DNA from: a virus
Length of the DNA: 49,971 nucleotides
IMG/VR virus record: IMGVR_UViG_3300027782_000125
Span: 1 to 49,971 of that record
Direction: 5' to 3' (one strand)
Shown here piece after piece: positions 27,201 to 35,531 of this stretch; positions within the stretch are counted from its first letter, which is position 1, and each line of letters starts with the position of its first letter. The notes under the pieces are model-generated. The model searched no databases, was not told where the DNA came from, and saw nothing but the letters and a program-made list of their open reading frames with translations. The position numbers and the translations under genes were made by a program.

Positions 27201-30200
27201 TCTTTTGTTGATGAGTTATACAATCAAGAATATAAAATTTCTGGAGTTGGGAGTACAACTTTTCACATCTCATTAAATGATATTCCACAAAAATTATCAT
27301 ATGTTCAAAGTGAATGTTCATATTTAAAATATGAAACTATCTCCAAATCTGCAAAGGGTGGAATATCAAATATAAAAATTTTAAACTCCGGTTATGGTTA
27401 CAAAAAACTTCCAAAAATTTTAGAAATTGTATCCAAAAGTTTTGGAAAAAATTCCATTCTTCAACTAAATTCAAAGTCTATAGGAAAAATTGGAAAAATT
27501 GAAATTAATAATGATGGATATGATTATCCATCGGATAAATCATTAAGAGCACATGCTCGGATTGATACTATTGCCATTATAAGTGATAATGAGAAAATTG
27601 AAAATGTTAAAGTTCTAAGTGGTGGAAAGAATATTGTATCTAAACCAGAATTACATTTGGTAAATTTGGTTTCTAGAAAAAAAGTACTTAATGGATTATT
27701 TGAGGTGCAGTTGGGTAAAAATAATATTAGTCAAGTCAATATTATACAAAAACCAACAGGTTTGGAATCAGTAAATCATCAAATTTTTACTATTAATAAC
27801 AGCAATGGAATTTCGATAGAACAAATTACTAGTGCAACTAATGGAATTGTCGAATGTATTATAAGAACTCCACCAATCACTGGATATACTATTCCACCAT
27901 TTGAAGTTGGTGATTTAGTATTTGTTGAGGGAATAGTAAAACCTTCAAAAACAGATGAATTTGGAGTTGTAACTTATCCTGGAGATGGATTTAATTCCAT
28001 TGATCATGGATATAATTTCTTCAAAGTTGTTGAATTTATCAATACAGACCCAGCAATTTTAAAATATGATATCAGCGAATATACTTTGACTCCAGGAAAA
28101 ATTCCCGCCGAATTTTCAGCATTTTCCCCATCACAATTTACTGCAATTACAAACATTAAAAATTACCCCATATTCCAACTAACTCAAATAATAGATAATT
28201 TTGTTGATAATGAAAATATAATTATAAATGGTAACGTATCAAATGCTTTAGTTAAAAAATCTTCAAGTAATTCATTAAATATTTTTGATCCCAATAATAG
28301 TCTCAAAAATTACGATATTATTCGGGGTGTATCATCCGGTGCAATTGCAAAAATTTCTAGAGTATTTAATTATGATAATGTAAGGTATACAATAGATTCT
28401 ACAAACAAAAAAGAACTTGGGTGGAAAACTGATATTGGAAAATTAAATACTGACCTTCAAGTCACAGCAGATAATGATTATTATCAAACATTAGCATACT
28501 CTGTCCAAAGTCCAATAGAATATATAAATTTTGTAGATTATGTAAATAATCTTGTTCACCCTATCGGTACTAAAAATTTTGCTGATGTTGGAATTACTTC
28601 TGCTGCAAGAAGTTCCATAGGATCTAGTGAAACTTTGCTAACAACATTGGACTTTGTACAAGAAAAGAGGATTGATACTATTGATAATTTTGATCTAGTT
28701 GTTGATTATAATACAGTTGGCGATTCTTCAACATTGATAAAATTTAAAAATAAAAAACTTTCCGATTTTATTGAATGTTTAAGTAATAGGGTTCTTCAAG
28801 TAGATGATATTAGTAATTCTTTCTCCAGTTCAGAATTTAATAAGGATACATTTTTGGAAGCTTATGAATATCCACTAACTGATTTTTATTCTAAATTTTT
28901 AGTTCAAGTTTGCGACACTGAACAAGAAAGTTATCAACTTAGTGAAATTATTGTAATAAATGATTATAATACAACATATACAATGAATAAATTAGATTTA
29001 TATAATAATGAAAGTCTTGGATCATTTAGTGGAGAAATTGGTCCAGTTGGAGATCCTATTTTAAGATTCAATCCATCGGATCCATATAATAAGGGATATG
29101 AATTAAAAATATATAGAGAGTCATTTGATCCTGGCACAAAAAATGTTGGAGTGGGATTCACCGATTATGGATTTGTTAGATTGAGTGGAAAAACGGAAAA
29201 GTTGGACCCAGGAGTTGGAATTTCAACTACAATGTTTAGGGGTCTATTAAATCAATTTAATACAATTTTTTCCAGTTCTCTAATTATTGATACTGATAAT
29301 AATAAACTAAATTATTATGAAGTAATAGGTTATCATGATGGAGTAACTCCCAATATAGCCGAATTTTATTTTGATTCTGAACAATCAATTAGTGGATTAT
29401 CTGGAAGTTATATTGGAACTTTTGGACTAAATGTTTCTGGTGGCATATTAAATTTATCCTTTTTTAGTAATAAAAATAACAATATCGTAGTAAAAACAAA
29501 AACTGTTGGATTTGGAACTACTGCTGGTGGAATTGGCACTTATAGATATTTGGTTGATGATCAAATTCCAGGAACTGAACAAACAACAAGATTGGAATCG
29601 GATTATAAAGTTATAACAGGAATAACAACAATTAAAACTTTTGACAGTTCTGTCGAATCCTCATTAAAGTCCTTAATAAGAGTTGGTATTGGATCAACTG
29701 TTGCATTGCACCAAGTTTCTGTTATAGCAAATCAAGTATCAAATAATATTCAACATTATCCCTTTATATCTATAGGGTCTACTTCAGGAATTGGTACATT
29801 TTCAACTGAAGTTCAAGGTCTAAATGTTTCGGTAAAATTTCATCCAGACAGTCAGTTTCAAAACAGTCAAATATTAGTTCAAAGTTTTGATCAATTCATA
29901 TATTCATCTCTTGATGAGTTTAATATTCCAGATGAATTACTTTATGGAACATCTAAAGAAAAATTTTCAATTAATAAATATGGGTCCATAAACAATTTTG
30001 GTAAAGATAGATTAAATTTTGATTTAAATTATGATAGAATTCCAATTTTTCAGAAAACATTTAATCCAACAAGTTTGAGTACATTAAATAAAGCAACTGG
30101 AATATTTACAATCAATAATCATTTTTTCCAAAATAATGAGGAATTAATATACACTCCAGATTCAACCTTAATTGGAATTGCCGCATCTTCAGTAGGAATT

Positions 30201-33200
30201 GGTACTACTATTGTTGGTGGAAATTCTATTGAAGGTGACTTTATTGTTGGGTTTTCCACAATAACTGGTATAAGCAACATTGATGGTATTGTGGTAGGAA
30301 ATCAAATTTCTGGAAAAAGTATTACAAACAATACTACTATTGTAAGTATTGGTCAAACTTATTCATATTTTATTGGAAACGTTTCTTCCGGATCATCTGT
30401 TATTACAGGAATTGCAAATACTACAATATTATCTGTTGGTGCAGGAATATTTTCTGGGAATAATAACTCTTTAGGAACAATTTTCAGTATTGGAATAAAT
30501 TCTATTACTGCATCAGCACCAATTGCTGCTGGGGGGTCAAATAGAATTTATTATACAAATACACTTAAATCTTCACTAACATTATCCAATGTTTCTGTGG
30601 CATCTACATTTAGGGAGATTTATACTGTTGGAATTTCAACAAATATATGTCCATCTAAAGTTTATGCTATAAAAATAGATGAAAATAATTTTAAACTGAA
30701 AGGAGTTTCTGGACCAAGTGGAATTGGATTTACATTTACTTCAATAGGATCTGGAAATTATCATAGACTTGAAATGAAGAAAAAAAATGAAAAGTCATTA
30801 ATTACAGTTAATGGGGTAAATCAATATCCATTAAGTTATACACCTTTGGTAGGGATATTAACAGGAAATATTGGAAATTTGGTAAGTATTGGAGCATCAT
30901 TTATTAGATTGTCTGGAATATCTTCAATAATGTCAGATGACATTATTAAAGTAGAAGATGAATACATGACCATTTCAAATGTTGGGTTTGGTACGACTAC
31001 TACTGGTCCAATTACTGGGATTGGGACAATTCCTATAATTCAAGTTGAACGTGGTAAACTTGGATCAACAGAATCCGATCATTATGATGGATCAAATTTC
31101 AGAATTTATAAAGGATCATATAATATTGTTGGCAACGAAATTTGGTTTGCAGATGCTCCAGATGGTAAGGCAAATAATGATAGACTTTTAAGTACTTATT
31201 TACTATCACCAAAATCAACTTTTAATGGTAGAATTTATTTGAGAAAAGATTATACAAACAATCAAATATATGATGATATTTCCAACAATTTTACTGGAAT
31301 AGCAAGAACATTTACCTTATATAAAGAAGGAAATACAGTTTCAAATGCAATATCTGGAAATAATTTAGTTTTTATCAATGATATATTCCAAACACCTGAT
31401 ACTGTAAATAATGAGGGAAATAATTATGAGATTTTAAATTCTGGAATATCTAGTGTATCATTTACTTCCACAAAAGGACTTCTAGAAAACCCGAATACAA
31501 TTTTAATTGTTGAAACTGATGTGAATCAAAATCTAGTTCCAAGAGGAGGATTAATAGTTTCCTTGGCATCAACTGGGGGAATTGGATATGCACCTTTAGT
31601 TGGAGTTTCATCAGTAATGTTGGATGTTAAGATAGGTGCTGGAGGATCAATTTCTTATATTGGATTCACATCTTCAATTGTAGTTGGAATTGCAACAACA
31701 GGGATAATTGGAATGGCAACAGATAGGATAACTGGAATTACAACTCGCAATGTTCGTGTCAATCAAAAAATTACTGACATATTATCTACACAAAGGTCTG
31801 GAGATATTATTCCAAATATTACTAAAATACTACCATTTGATACTAGAGTATCCTCTATTGGAATTGGTACAGTTTTTTTAAACAAATCATCAACAAATGC
31901 AAGTTCAATCTCAACTTCGTTTGGATTTGATATGGGTCCAATATATGGTTCTGGATATAATAAATCTACAATTTCAATCGGAATTACGGATTCAAATCAC
32001 ACTGGAACTCGGGCAATAATATCCGCAACTATTGGTGCTGGAGGATCTATTACTTCATTCAATATTAATAATGGTGGGACGGGATATACAAATCCTCTAG
32101 TTTCAATATCTGACCCATCTTACGAAAATTTATCAATTCAACCTATAAGTAGAATTGGCACAAATAATCCAAATACATTGGGAGTTGGATTATCAATAAC
32201 AGTAAATGTTGGTCCAAATTCCAAAAATGTTGGAATTGGAACAAGCTATTTTGCAATAACATCATTTGAAATTAAAAAACCAGGTTATGGATTTCAATTG
32301 GGAGATACTTTTTCACTAGTTGGACTAGTAACAGATTCCAGACTTTCTTCACCGGTAGAAAAATTAATTTTTACTGTTGATGATGTAAAAACTGACAGTT
32401 TTGCATCTTGGCAACTTGGAGAATTTGATTTTATTGACAGTACTAAAGATTTGCAAAATTCTGTTAGAAAAAGATTTCCTTTGTTTAAAAATGGATCATT
32501 ACTAAGTTTTGAAAAAAATATTGGCAATAATGAGTCTCGAAAGATTGACTATGATGCACTATTGTTAATTTATATAAATGGTGTTATGCAAGAACCAAGT
32601 ATTTCATACCAATTTAATGGGGGAACTTCATTTACATTTACTGAAGCACCAAGATATGAAGATAATATTGCAATTTTCTTCTATAGAGGTACTGCAGGAG
32701 TTGACAGTAAAGAAACTGATATAATTCCAACAATCAAACCTGGAGATACTGTACAAATTGAAAGAAATCCACAAATTATAACGACAATTTCTCAAAGTCC
32801 TAGAATAGCATCATATATTGTATCTTCTGATATTCTTGAAACGGGTATATACCTTGAGGAAGGTATTGATGAAATTAATTTTAAACCAATATCTTGGTCT
32901 AAGCAAAAAACCGATTTAATCATTAATGATGTTATCCAGTATAAGGAAAGAGATTCTTTAGAGTCTTTAATATTTCCTACTGCAAAAATTATTAAATCAA
33001 TAGATTCTTCTAGTACAGATATTTTTGTAGATAATGCACAATTTTTCAATTATGAAGAGAATTCTGGTGGAGGATCAATTAATGAATTTGATGCTTTGGT
33101 TATTTTGGGTAATGAACCAACATTTGCAGATATAACCACAAATGTTTCTGTCGGAGGAACTACAATTTCATCATTAACAATCAATAATGGTGGAAGTGGT

Positions 33201-33947
33201 TATAATTATGTCGGAGCAGGAAGTAGTGTTCAACTTAAATTGAGATCTATTGTTGGTTTGGGTGGCAGTGATGCCATCATTTATGCTCCAATTTCAACCG
33301 CAGGAACAATAACCACACCAATCAATATAGTAAGTTCTGGATATGGATATACATCTTCAAATGTACCTGAAGTTATTGCACCAACTCCGAGTCCTAGCAA
33401 AGAATTAATTAGTAATATTACTTTTGTTCAAGGATTTTCTGGAATAATAACTGGAATTACCACATCTGCAGGAATAGGAACCGATCTTGCAATTCAATTT
33501 TATGTTAAATATGACCAGAATGATGCAGGATCAGTATCTGATTTACTTAGTGATAGTCAATATCCAATATTAGTTTTTGATTCTAAAGTTGGTAAAGGTA
33601 CAACTTCTATTGATAAACTTGATAATGTTGTTGTTGGTGTTGGGACCACATTTGTAGATAATATCTATTATGTACATTCAGTTTATTTAAATAATTTGGT
33701 GGGAATTATCACCTGCAATATACATTCAAAAACGGATTGCGTTGGTATAGGTAGCACTTTTGGTTCTCAAATTTGTGGTAGATTTTCTTGGGGAAGATTA
33801 AGTTCATTTGCCAGATTATCATCTTCACCATTATCAATAAATCTTAGTAGTTATAATACAAATTCTGGTCTTACATCATATCCAACTATACAAAGAAGAA
33901 ATTATGGATTGAGAAATACTGGTGCTATTGTAAAAGATATTAATTAA
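21267..33947 (+). CDS. gp7: Giant baseplate wedge protein at the gp7 position (4226 aa), with YHYH domain
   Basis: The N-terminus (STGFEQRVKIQQIIVNQLPE, EFLKQYYISQEY, FYASKGTNESFKILF) resembles the baseplate protein that follows gp6 in cyanomyoviruses, annotated as gp7 (wedge initiator). T4 gp7 has 1032 residues, so this one is about four times longer. Residues 1208-1355 form a YHYH-like domain (CRDGNPIYGPYGHSD ... SNGRFEKTPEFPQGVYAYHV ... PYFVGEFYRS). Many short repeats are spread along it: 'N.G.GY...P.I.I' units (for example near residues 750, 950, 1080, 1160, 2040, 3600, 3970) and 'K.DDEIITY ... RGFCG' units (near 85-130, 320-355, 1535-1590, 3210-3275). It probably builds a large extended part of the baseplate or its fringe. 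The whole 12.7-kb frame is open without interruption. Confidence 0.82.
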   Translation: MISTGFEQRVKIQQIIVNQLPEFILDENPKFSEFLKQYYISQEYPGGPVDIAENLDQYLKFDNLTPEVIAGNIGLTTNITSTVGIITVTSTKGFPSQYGLLKIDDEIITYTGITTNTFTGCIRGFCGIVDYHQPINPEELEFSTSKASSHNVHSPVTNLSSLFLKEFYKKLKYSFAPGFDGVEFSPNLKVDNFLKRVRDFYASKGTNESFKILFNVLYNTDPKILNTEDFLLKPSESEYIRREVLIAELITPESNPYNLVGEEIRSDDGSASGPVSKVDIITRNDKILYKIELFSGYDENTLIFGKFAITPKTKISDNISIGSSVITVDSTVGFDVSGSFICNDRVITYSDKSINQFYGCTNVLENILAGSDIRSEKIIYGYENGDLTKKIELIVQASLSNLENVDNLNYANVNDNILFENFGDNILNSGNSFKEILFNSWIYNIRSRYEISEVSNIAENTAGITLYEIPDKSSLKVNDRIDIFKKDSVDTVLENVPITSIDGNKVFLDKKIPGVSSDQKLSIIRRYDYASTSNNSVVLKYPNILSNVQNTYNENEEYIYVASNSLPSNTIEKSIKIASRDINSNDDVDNFISEQNNQTFKYSVLVFQFENDVPFITGDSVIYTHTTNKPIIGLTNNTEYFVEVLSSKNRIRLYSSRSFIVTEEFIEIDKIYELGNHKFTLSSEFGKILAPKKSLTKFPIKQNFNFNSQTPTEPGSLGTLINGVDIINYKSNDKIFYGPLKNLRIINSGIDYDVISPPKIIISNSSVGLGTTALANVVVSGSVKNVIVDPQKVSIKRIISAKISGGNGSGAILEPILSSQYREIEFNALQSTRGGGVNISDESIVFSDFHKLKNGQKIVYNSNGNPQLGIGTFNGSNTSQEKYLQNGSVYYPKILNTKAIQLYYSQSDLNSGINTVGFTTENTGGIHKFREYDEIKVLSKLNVLDGGSGYTNRSLYVKSSGISTISNTINYINHGFNDGEIINYSHESLDSILGLSTSKQYYILKNTNDSFQLSDAGYINVGISKTDYNRRKPIKFETNPTGYHIFSYPKISVDLEVEYSGFIGTITATPVVRGEIIDAYLYESGTNYGSNVLNFHKKPTVTIKNGSGAQLKPIIINGRIVAVEIQLGGSFYPSSINLDIFGSGLGAELRANIVKGRINSIVVINGGIGYDENTQIKVSVPGKNLKLDVSVRELTINNVERFSDQILTDYNGDLAYGVCGYLPEREGILFADPDTNTGHSKIIGWCRDGNPIYGPYGHSDPRNFNSEIIKLQSGYSLNIENVDNRPLISDFSEGFFVEDYTFEDSGQLDKSNGRFEKTPEFPQGVYAYHVGIKIDPNSGNFIPEFPYFVGEFYRSNIEDNSYIDQNIDFNDSILVRNTFPYRVNNDYSANDFLPKVNKKLRQISKIKSITSGKIDSIDIIEPGEDYSVGDSISFDNTGTDGSGCYVEVSKIYGKEINKIETSFKNYENVIFTWKNNNTISAHISPYHELIDGDIVQITGISTYILGLSNNHKTSINRSNTRLTKAMTSSGIVTDIYVTNIPDIVSIGSSIVIENETCSVLNIFNEQNVIRIDRGSVGTSHTSSTIVNVYSNYFDINLSTDYFDSSLNDIVYFNPTISIGVGIDTGSSISREYYIGDYKKDISIPTQSIYLPNHPFKTNQRVLFSGSSGGSSINVSNISGPSQFSLGIGTHVYIINKSKDFIGIVTQVGLTTQTNGLFFITSGNNKYDYSFSSVSNQILGSVKKIDATITTSENHDLLDSDYINLTIKPNLSVGIGTSTSIRVRYEQNYNKLLINPVGFNSSSVNVTSNIITLPSHNFKTGQKIFYKAIGTKISGLTTSEYYVYRNTSNNIQLCETYIDSISNPPTIISIGSSGGNNQEISQINPRILSIKNNNLVFNLSDSSLLGYKFEFFYDKQFNKNFVSIANTSNFTVSNKINNAGIVTESTINFSENLPENLYYSLSKNGIPVFNNDKDEDYQISFVDELYNQEYKISGVGSTTFHISLNDIPQKLSYVQSECSYLKYETISKSAKGGISNIKILNSGYGYKKLPKILEIVSKSFGKNSILQLNSKSIGKIGKIEINNDGYDYPSDKSLRAHARIDTIAIISDNEKIENVKVLSGGKNIVSKPELHLVNLVSRKKVLNGLFEVQLGKNNISQVNIIQKPTGLESVNHQIFTINNSNGISIEQITSATNGIVECIIRTPPITGYTIPPFEVGDLVFVEGIVKPSKTDEFGVVTYPGDGFNSIDHGYNFFKVVEFINTDPAILKYDISEYTLTPGKIPAEFSAFSPSQFTAITNIKNYPIFQLTQIIDNFVDNENIIINGNVSNALVKKSSSNSLNIFDPNNSLKNYDIIRGVSSGAIAKISRVFNYDNVRYTIDSTNKKELGWKTDIGKLNTDLQVTADNDYYQTLAYSVQSPIEYINFVDYVNNLVHPIGTKNFADVGITSAARSSIGSSETLLTTLDFVQEKRIDTIDNFDLVVDYNTVGDSSTLIKFKNKKLSDFIECLSNRVLQVDDISNSFSSSEFNKDTFLEAYEYPLTDFYSKFLVQVCDTEQESYQLSEIIVINDYNTTYTMNKLDLYNNESLGSFSGEIGPVGDPILRFNPSDPYNKGYELKIYRESFDPGTKNVGVGFTDYGFVRLSGKTEKLDPGVGISTTMFRGLLNQFNTIFSSSLIIDTDNNKLNYYEVIGYHDGVTPNIAEFYFDSEQSISGLSGSYIGTFGLNVSGGILNLSFFSNKNNNIVVKTKTVGFGTTAGGIGTYRYLVDDQIPGTEQTTRLESDYKVITGITTIKTFDSSVESSLKSLIRVGIGSTVALHQVSVIANQVSNNIQHYPFISIGSTSGIGTFSTEVQGLNVSVKFHPDSQFQNSQILVQSFDQFIYSSLDEFNIPDELLYGTSKEKFSINKYGSINNFGKDRLNFDLNYDRIPIFQKTFNPTSLSTLNKATGIFTINNHFFQNNEELIYTPDSTLIGIAASSVGIGTTIVGGNSIEGDFIVGFSTITGISNIDGIVVGNQISGKSITNNTTIVSIGQTYSYFIGNVSSGSSVITGIANTTILSVGAGIFSGNNNSLGTIFSIGINSITASAPIAAGGSNRIYYTNTLKSSLTLSNVSVASTFREIYTVGISTNICPSKVYAIKIDENNFKLKGVSGPSGIGFTFTSIGSGNYHRLEMKKKNEKSLITVNGVNQYPLSYTPLVGILTGNIGNLVSIGASFIRLSGISSIMSDDIIKVEDEYMTISNVGFGTTTTGPITGIGTIPIIQVERGKLGSTESDHYDGSNFRIYKGSYNIVGNEIWFADAPDGKANNDRLLSTYLLSPKSTFNGRIYLRKDYTNNQIYDDISNNFTGIARTFTLYKEGNTVSNAISGNNLVFINDIFQTPDTVNNEGNNYEILNSGISSVSFTSTKGLLENPNTILIVETDVNQNLVPRGGLIVSLASTGGIGYAPLVGVSSVMLDVKIGAGGSISYIGFTSSIVVGIATTGIIGMATDRITGITTRNVRVNQKITDILSTQRSGDIIPNITKILPFDTRVSSIGIGTVFLNKSSTNASSISTSFGFDMGPIYGSGYNKSTISIGITDSNHTGTRAIISATIGAGGSITSFNINNGGTGYTNPLVSISDPSYENLSIQPISRIGTNNPNTLGVGLSITVNVGPNSKNVGIGTSYFAITSFEIKKPGYGFQLGDTFSLVGLVTDSRLSSPVEKLIFTVDDVKTDSFASWQLGEFDFIDSTKDLQNSVRKRFPLFKNGSLLSFEKNIGNNESRKIDYDALLLIYINGVMQEPSISYQFNGGTSFTFTEAPRYEDNIAIFFYRGTAGVDSKETDIIPTIKPGDTVQIERNPQIITTISQSPRIASYIVSSDILETGIYLEEGIDEINFKPISWSKQKTDLIINDVIQYKERDSLESLIFPTAKIIKSIDSSSTDIFVDNAQFFNYEENSGGGSINEFDALVILGNEPTFADITTNVSVGGTTISSLTINNGGSGYNYVGAGSSVQLKLRSIVGLGGSDAIIYAPISTAGTITTPINIVSSGYGYTSSNVPEVIAPTPSPSKELISNITFVQGFSGIITGITTSAGIGTDLAIQFYVKYDQNDAGSVSDLLSDSQYPILVFDSKVGKGTTSIDKLDNVVVGVGTTFVDNIYYVHSVYLNNLVGIITCNIHSKTDCVGIGSTFGSQICGRFSWGRLSSFARLSSSPLSINLSSYNTNSGLTSYPTIQRRNYGLRNTGAIVKDIN

Positions 33948-33953
33948 GTATAA

Positions 33954-33961
33954 TATAAATA
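33954..33961 (+). promoter_or_regulatory. Late promoter TATAAATA (gp8)
   Basis: Exact late consensus in the 32-bp gap between the gp7-position gene and gp8, 19 bp before the start codon. Confidence 0.72.
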
Positions 33962-33979
33962 TAGAAAAAAGAGATAATA

Positions 33980-35527
33980 ATGTCTGCGATTGTTACCGAT
34001 CAATTTAGAGTACTAAATTCTAAAAATTTTGTGGATTCTGTTCAAGATCCGAACAATTCCTATTATGTATTTCTAAGTCTCCCCAATCCATCTATTGTTG
34101 GATTTGGTAGAACTGAGCAATGGGATTCCAATACTCCACCACCAATAGATAACCTCAATTATTTAAATCATGTAAAGGATACTATTATTTTTGGTAGGAA
34201 AATTACACCAAATAATATTAGAAGATTGATTAGAAGGGTTAATTGGACTGCCAATACCGTTTATGAATTATACAGACATGACTATAGTGTATCAAATCCA
34301 TCCCAAAGAACAAGTTCTTATAGGTTATATGATGCAGAATATTATGTTATTAATAGTGATTATAGAGTTTATATTTGTATCGACAATGGATCGTCTCCAG
34401 TTTATCCTTTGGGAAGACCATCACAAGATGAACCAAAGTTTGTCGATTTGGAACCATCAAGAGCCGGAGAAAGTAATGATGGTTATGTTTGGAAATATTT
34501 ATTTACAGTAAATCCCAGTGACATCATTAAATTTGATTCTATAGAATACATCCCCATACCAAATAATTGGGAAACTAGTGATAATTCAGAAATAGTTGCA
34601 ATTAGAGATTCTGCAGATTCTTCAGTAAATTACAATCAAATTAAAAAAGTTTTTATTCAAAGTTCTGGAAATGGATATAACGTAACAGATAGTCAATTGG
34701 ATATAATTGGTGATGGTGAAGATGGTAGAGTAATAGTTGATGTTGTTGGTGGAAAAATAAATGATGTCGTAGTTTCTAGTGGTGGTAGGGGATACACTTA
34801 TGGTAGAGTAGATTTATCTACTATAAATCAAGGAGCAACTTCTTTTGCACATTTAATACCAATCATTCCACCATCTCTTGGACATGGGTATGATATTTAC
34901 ACAGAACTTGGGTCCGATAAATGTTTAATTTACGCAAGATTTGATGATTCGACAAAAGATTTTCCCATAGATACTAGATTTTCACAAATTGGAATTATAA
35001 AAAATCCAACAATTGTTGGGTCTTCAAGTTCAATATTTACTGAAAATACATTTTCAGGTGTAACTGGATTAAAATTAACTGGAGTAACAAATCCGGAAGA
35101 TGCAATTCCAGGAACTACAATATATCAAACAATTGGTCTTAGCACAGCAATTGGATATATTGCATCATATGACAACGAAACAAAAGTTTTAAAATATTTT
35201 ACGGATAGATCTTTATTTTATAATAAAATTTATAATAATCAGATAGATAGTAAATCTGTTGGATCAGAATCAATTAAAATAGGATTTTCAACTGCTGGAG
35301 GTACTATTGAAGGAAATAGTTTTTCTGCATCTATTCAAAATTTTAGTGGAATTACAACATCAATTTCTCCAACAAAAACAATTAGATTGGATTCAACTTT
35401 TACAAATGGTATCTCTCTTCCTGAAATAAATAAAGCATCAGGAGAAATTGTATATCTTGATAATCGTCCTCTTGTAACTAGAAATCCAAGGCAAAAGGAA
35501 GATATTAAAATCGTACTAGAATTCTAA
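33980..35527 (+). CDS. gp8: Baseplate wedge protein gp8
   Basis: The 515-residue protein starts MSAIVTDQFRVLNSKNFVDS, FVDSVQDPNNSYYVFLSLPN and LIRRVNWTANTVYELYRHDY, the pattern of cyanophage gp8. T4 gp8 has 334 residues, so there is an extra C-terminal part. It contains 'SSGNGYNVTDSQLDI' and 'SSGGRGYTYGRVDLS' units like those of the preceding protein. gp8 links gp7 and gp10 in the T4 wedge, which fits its position here. Confidence 0.88.
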   Translation: MSAIVTDQFRVLNSKNFVDSVQDPNNSYYVFLSLPNPSIVGFGRTEQWDSNTPPPIDNLNYLNHVKDTIIFGRKITPNNIRRLIRRVNWTANTVYELYRHDYSVSNPSQRTSSYRLYDAEYYVINSDYRVYICIDNGSSPVYPLGRPSQDEPKFVDLEPSRAGESNDGYVWKYLFTVNPSDIIKFDSIEYIPIPNNWETSDNSEIVAIRDSADSSVNYNQIKKVFIQSSGNGYNVTDSQLDIIGDGEDGRVIVDVVGGKINDVVVSSGGRGYTYGRVDLSTINQGATSFAHLIPIIPPSLGHGYDIYTELGSDKCLIYARFDDSTKDFPIDTRFSQIGIIKNPTIVGSSSSIFTENTFSGVTGLKLTGVTNPEDAIPGTTIYQTIGLSTAIGYIASYDNETKVLKYFTDRSLFYNKIYNNQIDSKSVGSESIKIGFSTAGGTIEGNSFSASIQNFSGITTSISPTKTIRLDSTFTNGISLPEINKASGEIVYLDNRPLVTRNPRQKEDIKIVLEF

Positions 35528-35531
35528 AAAA

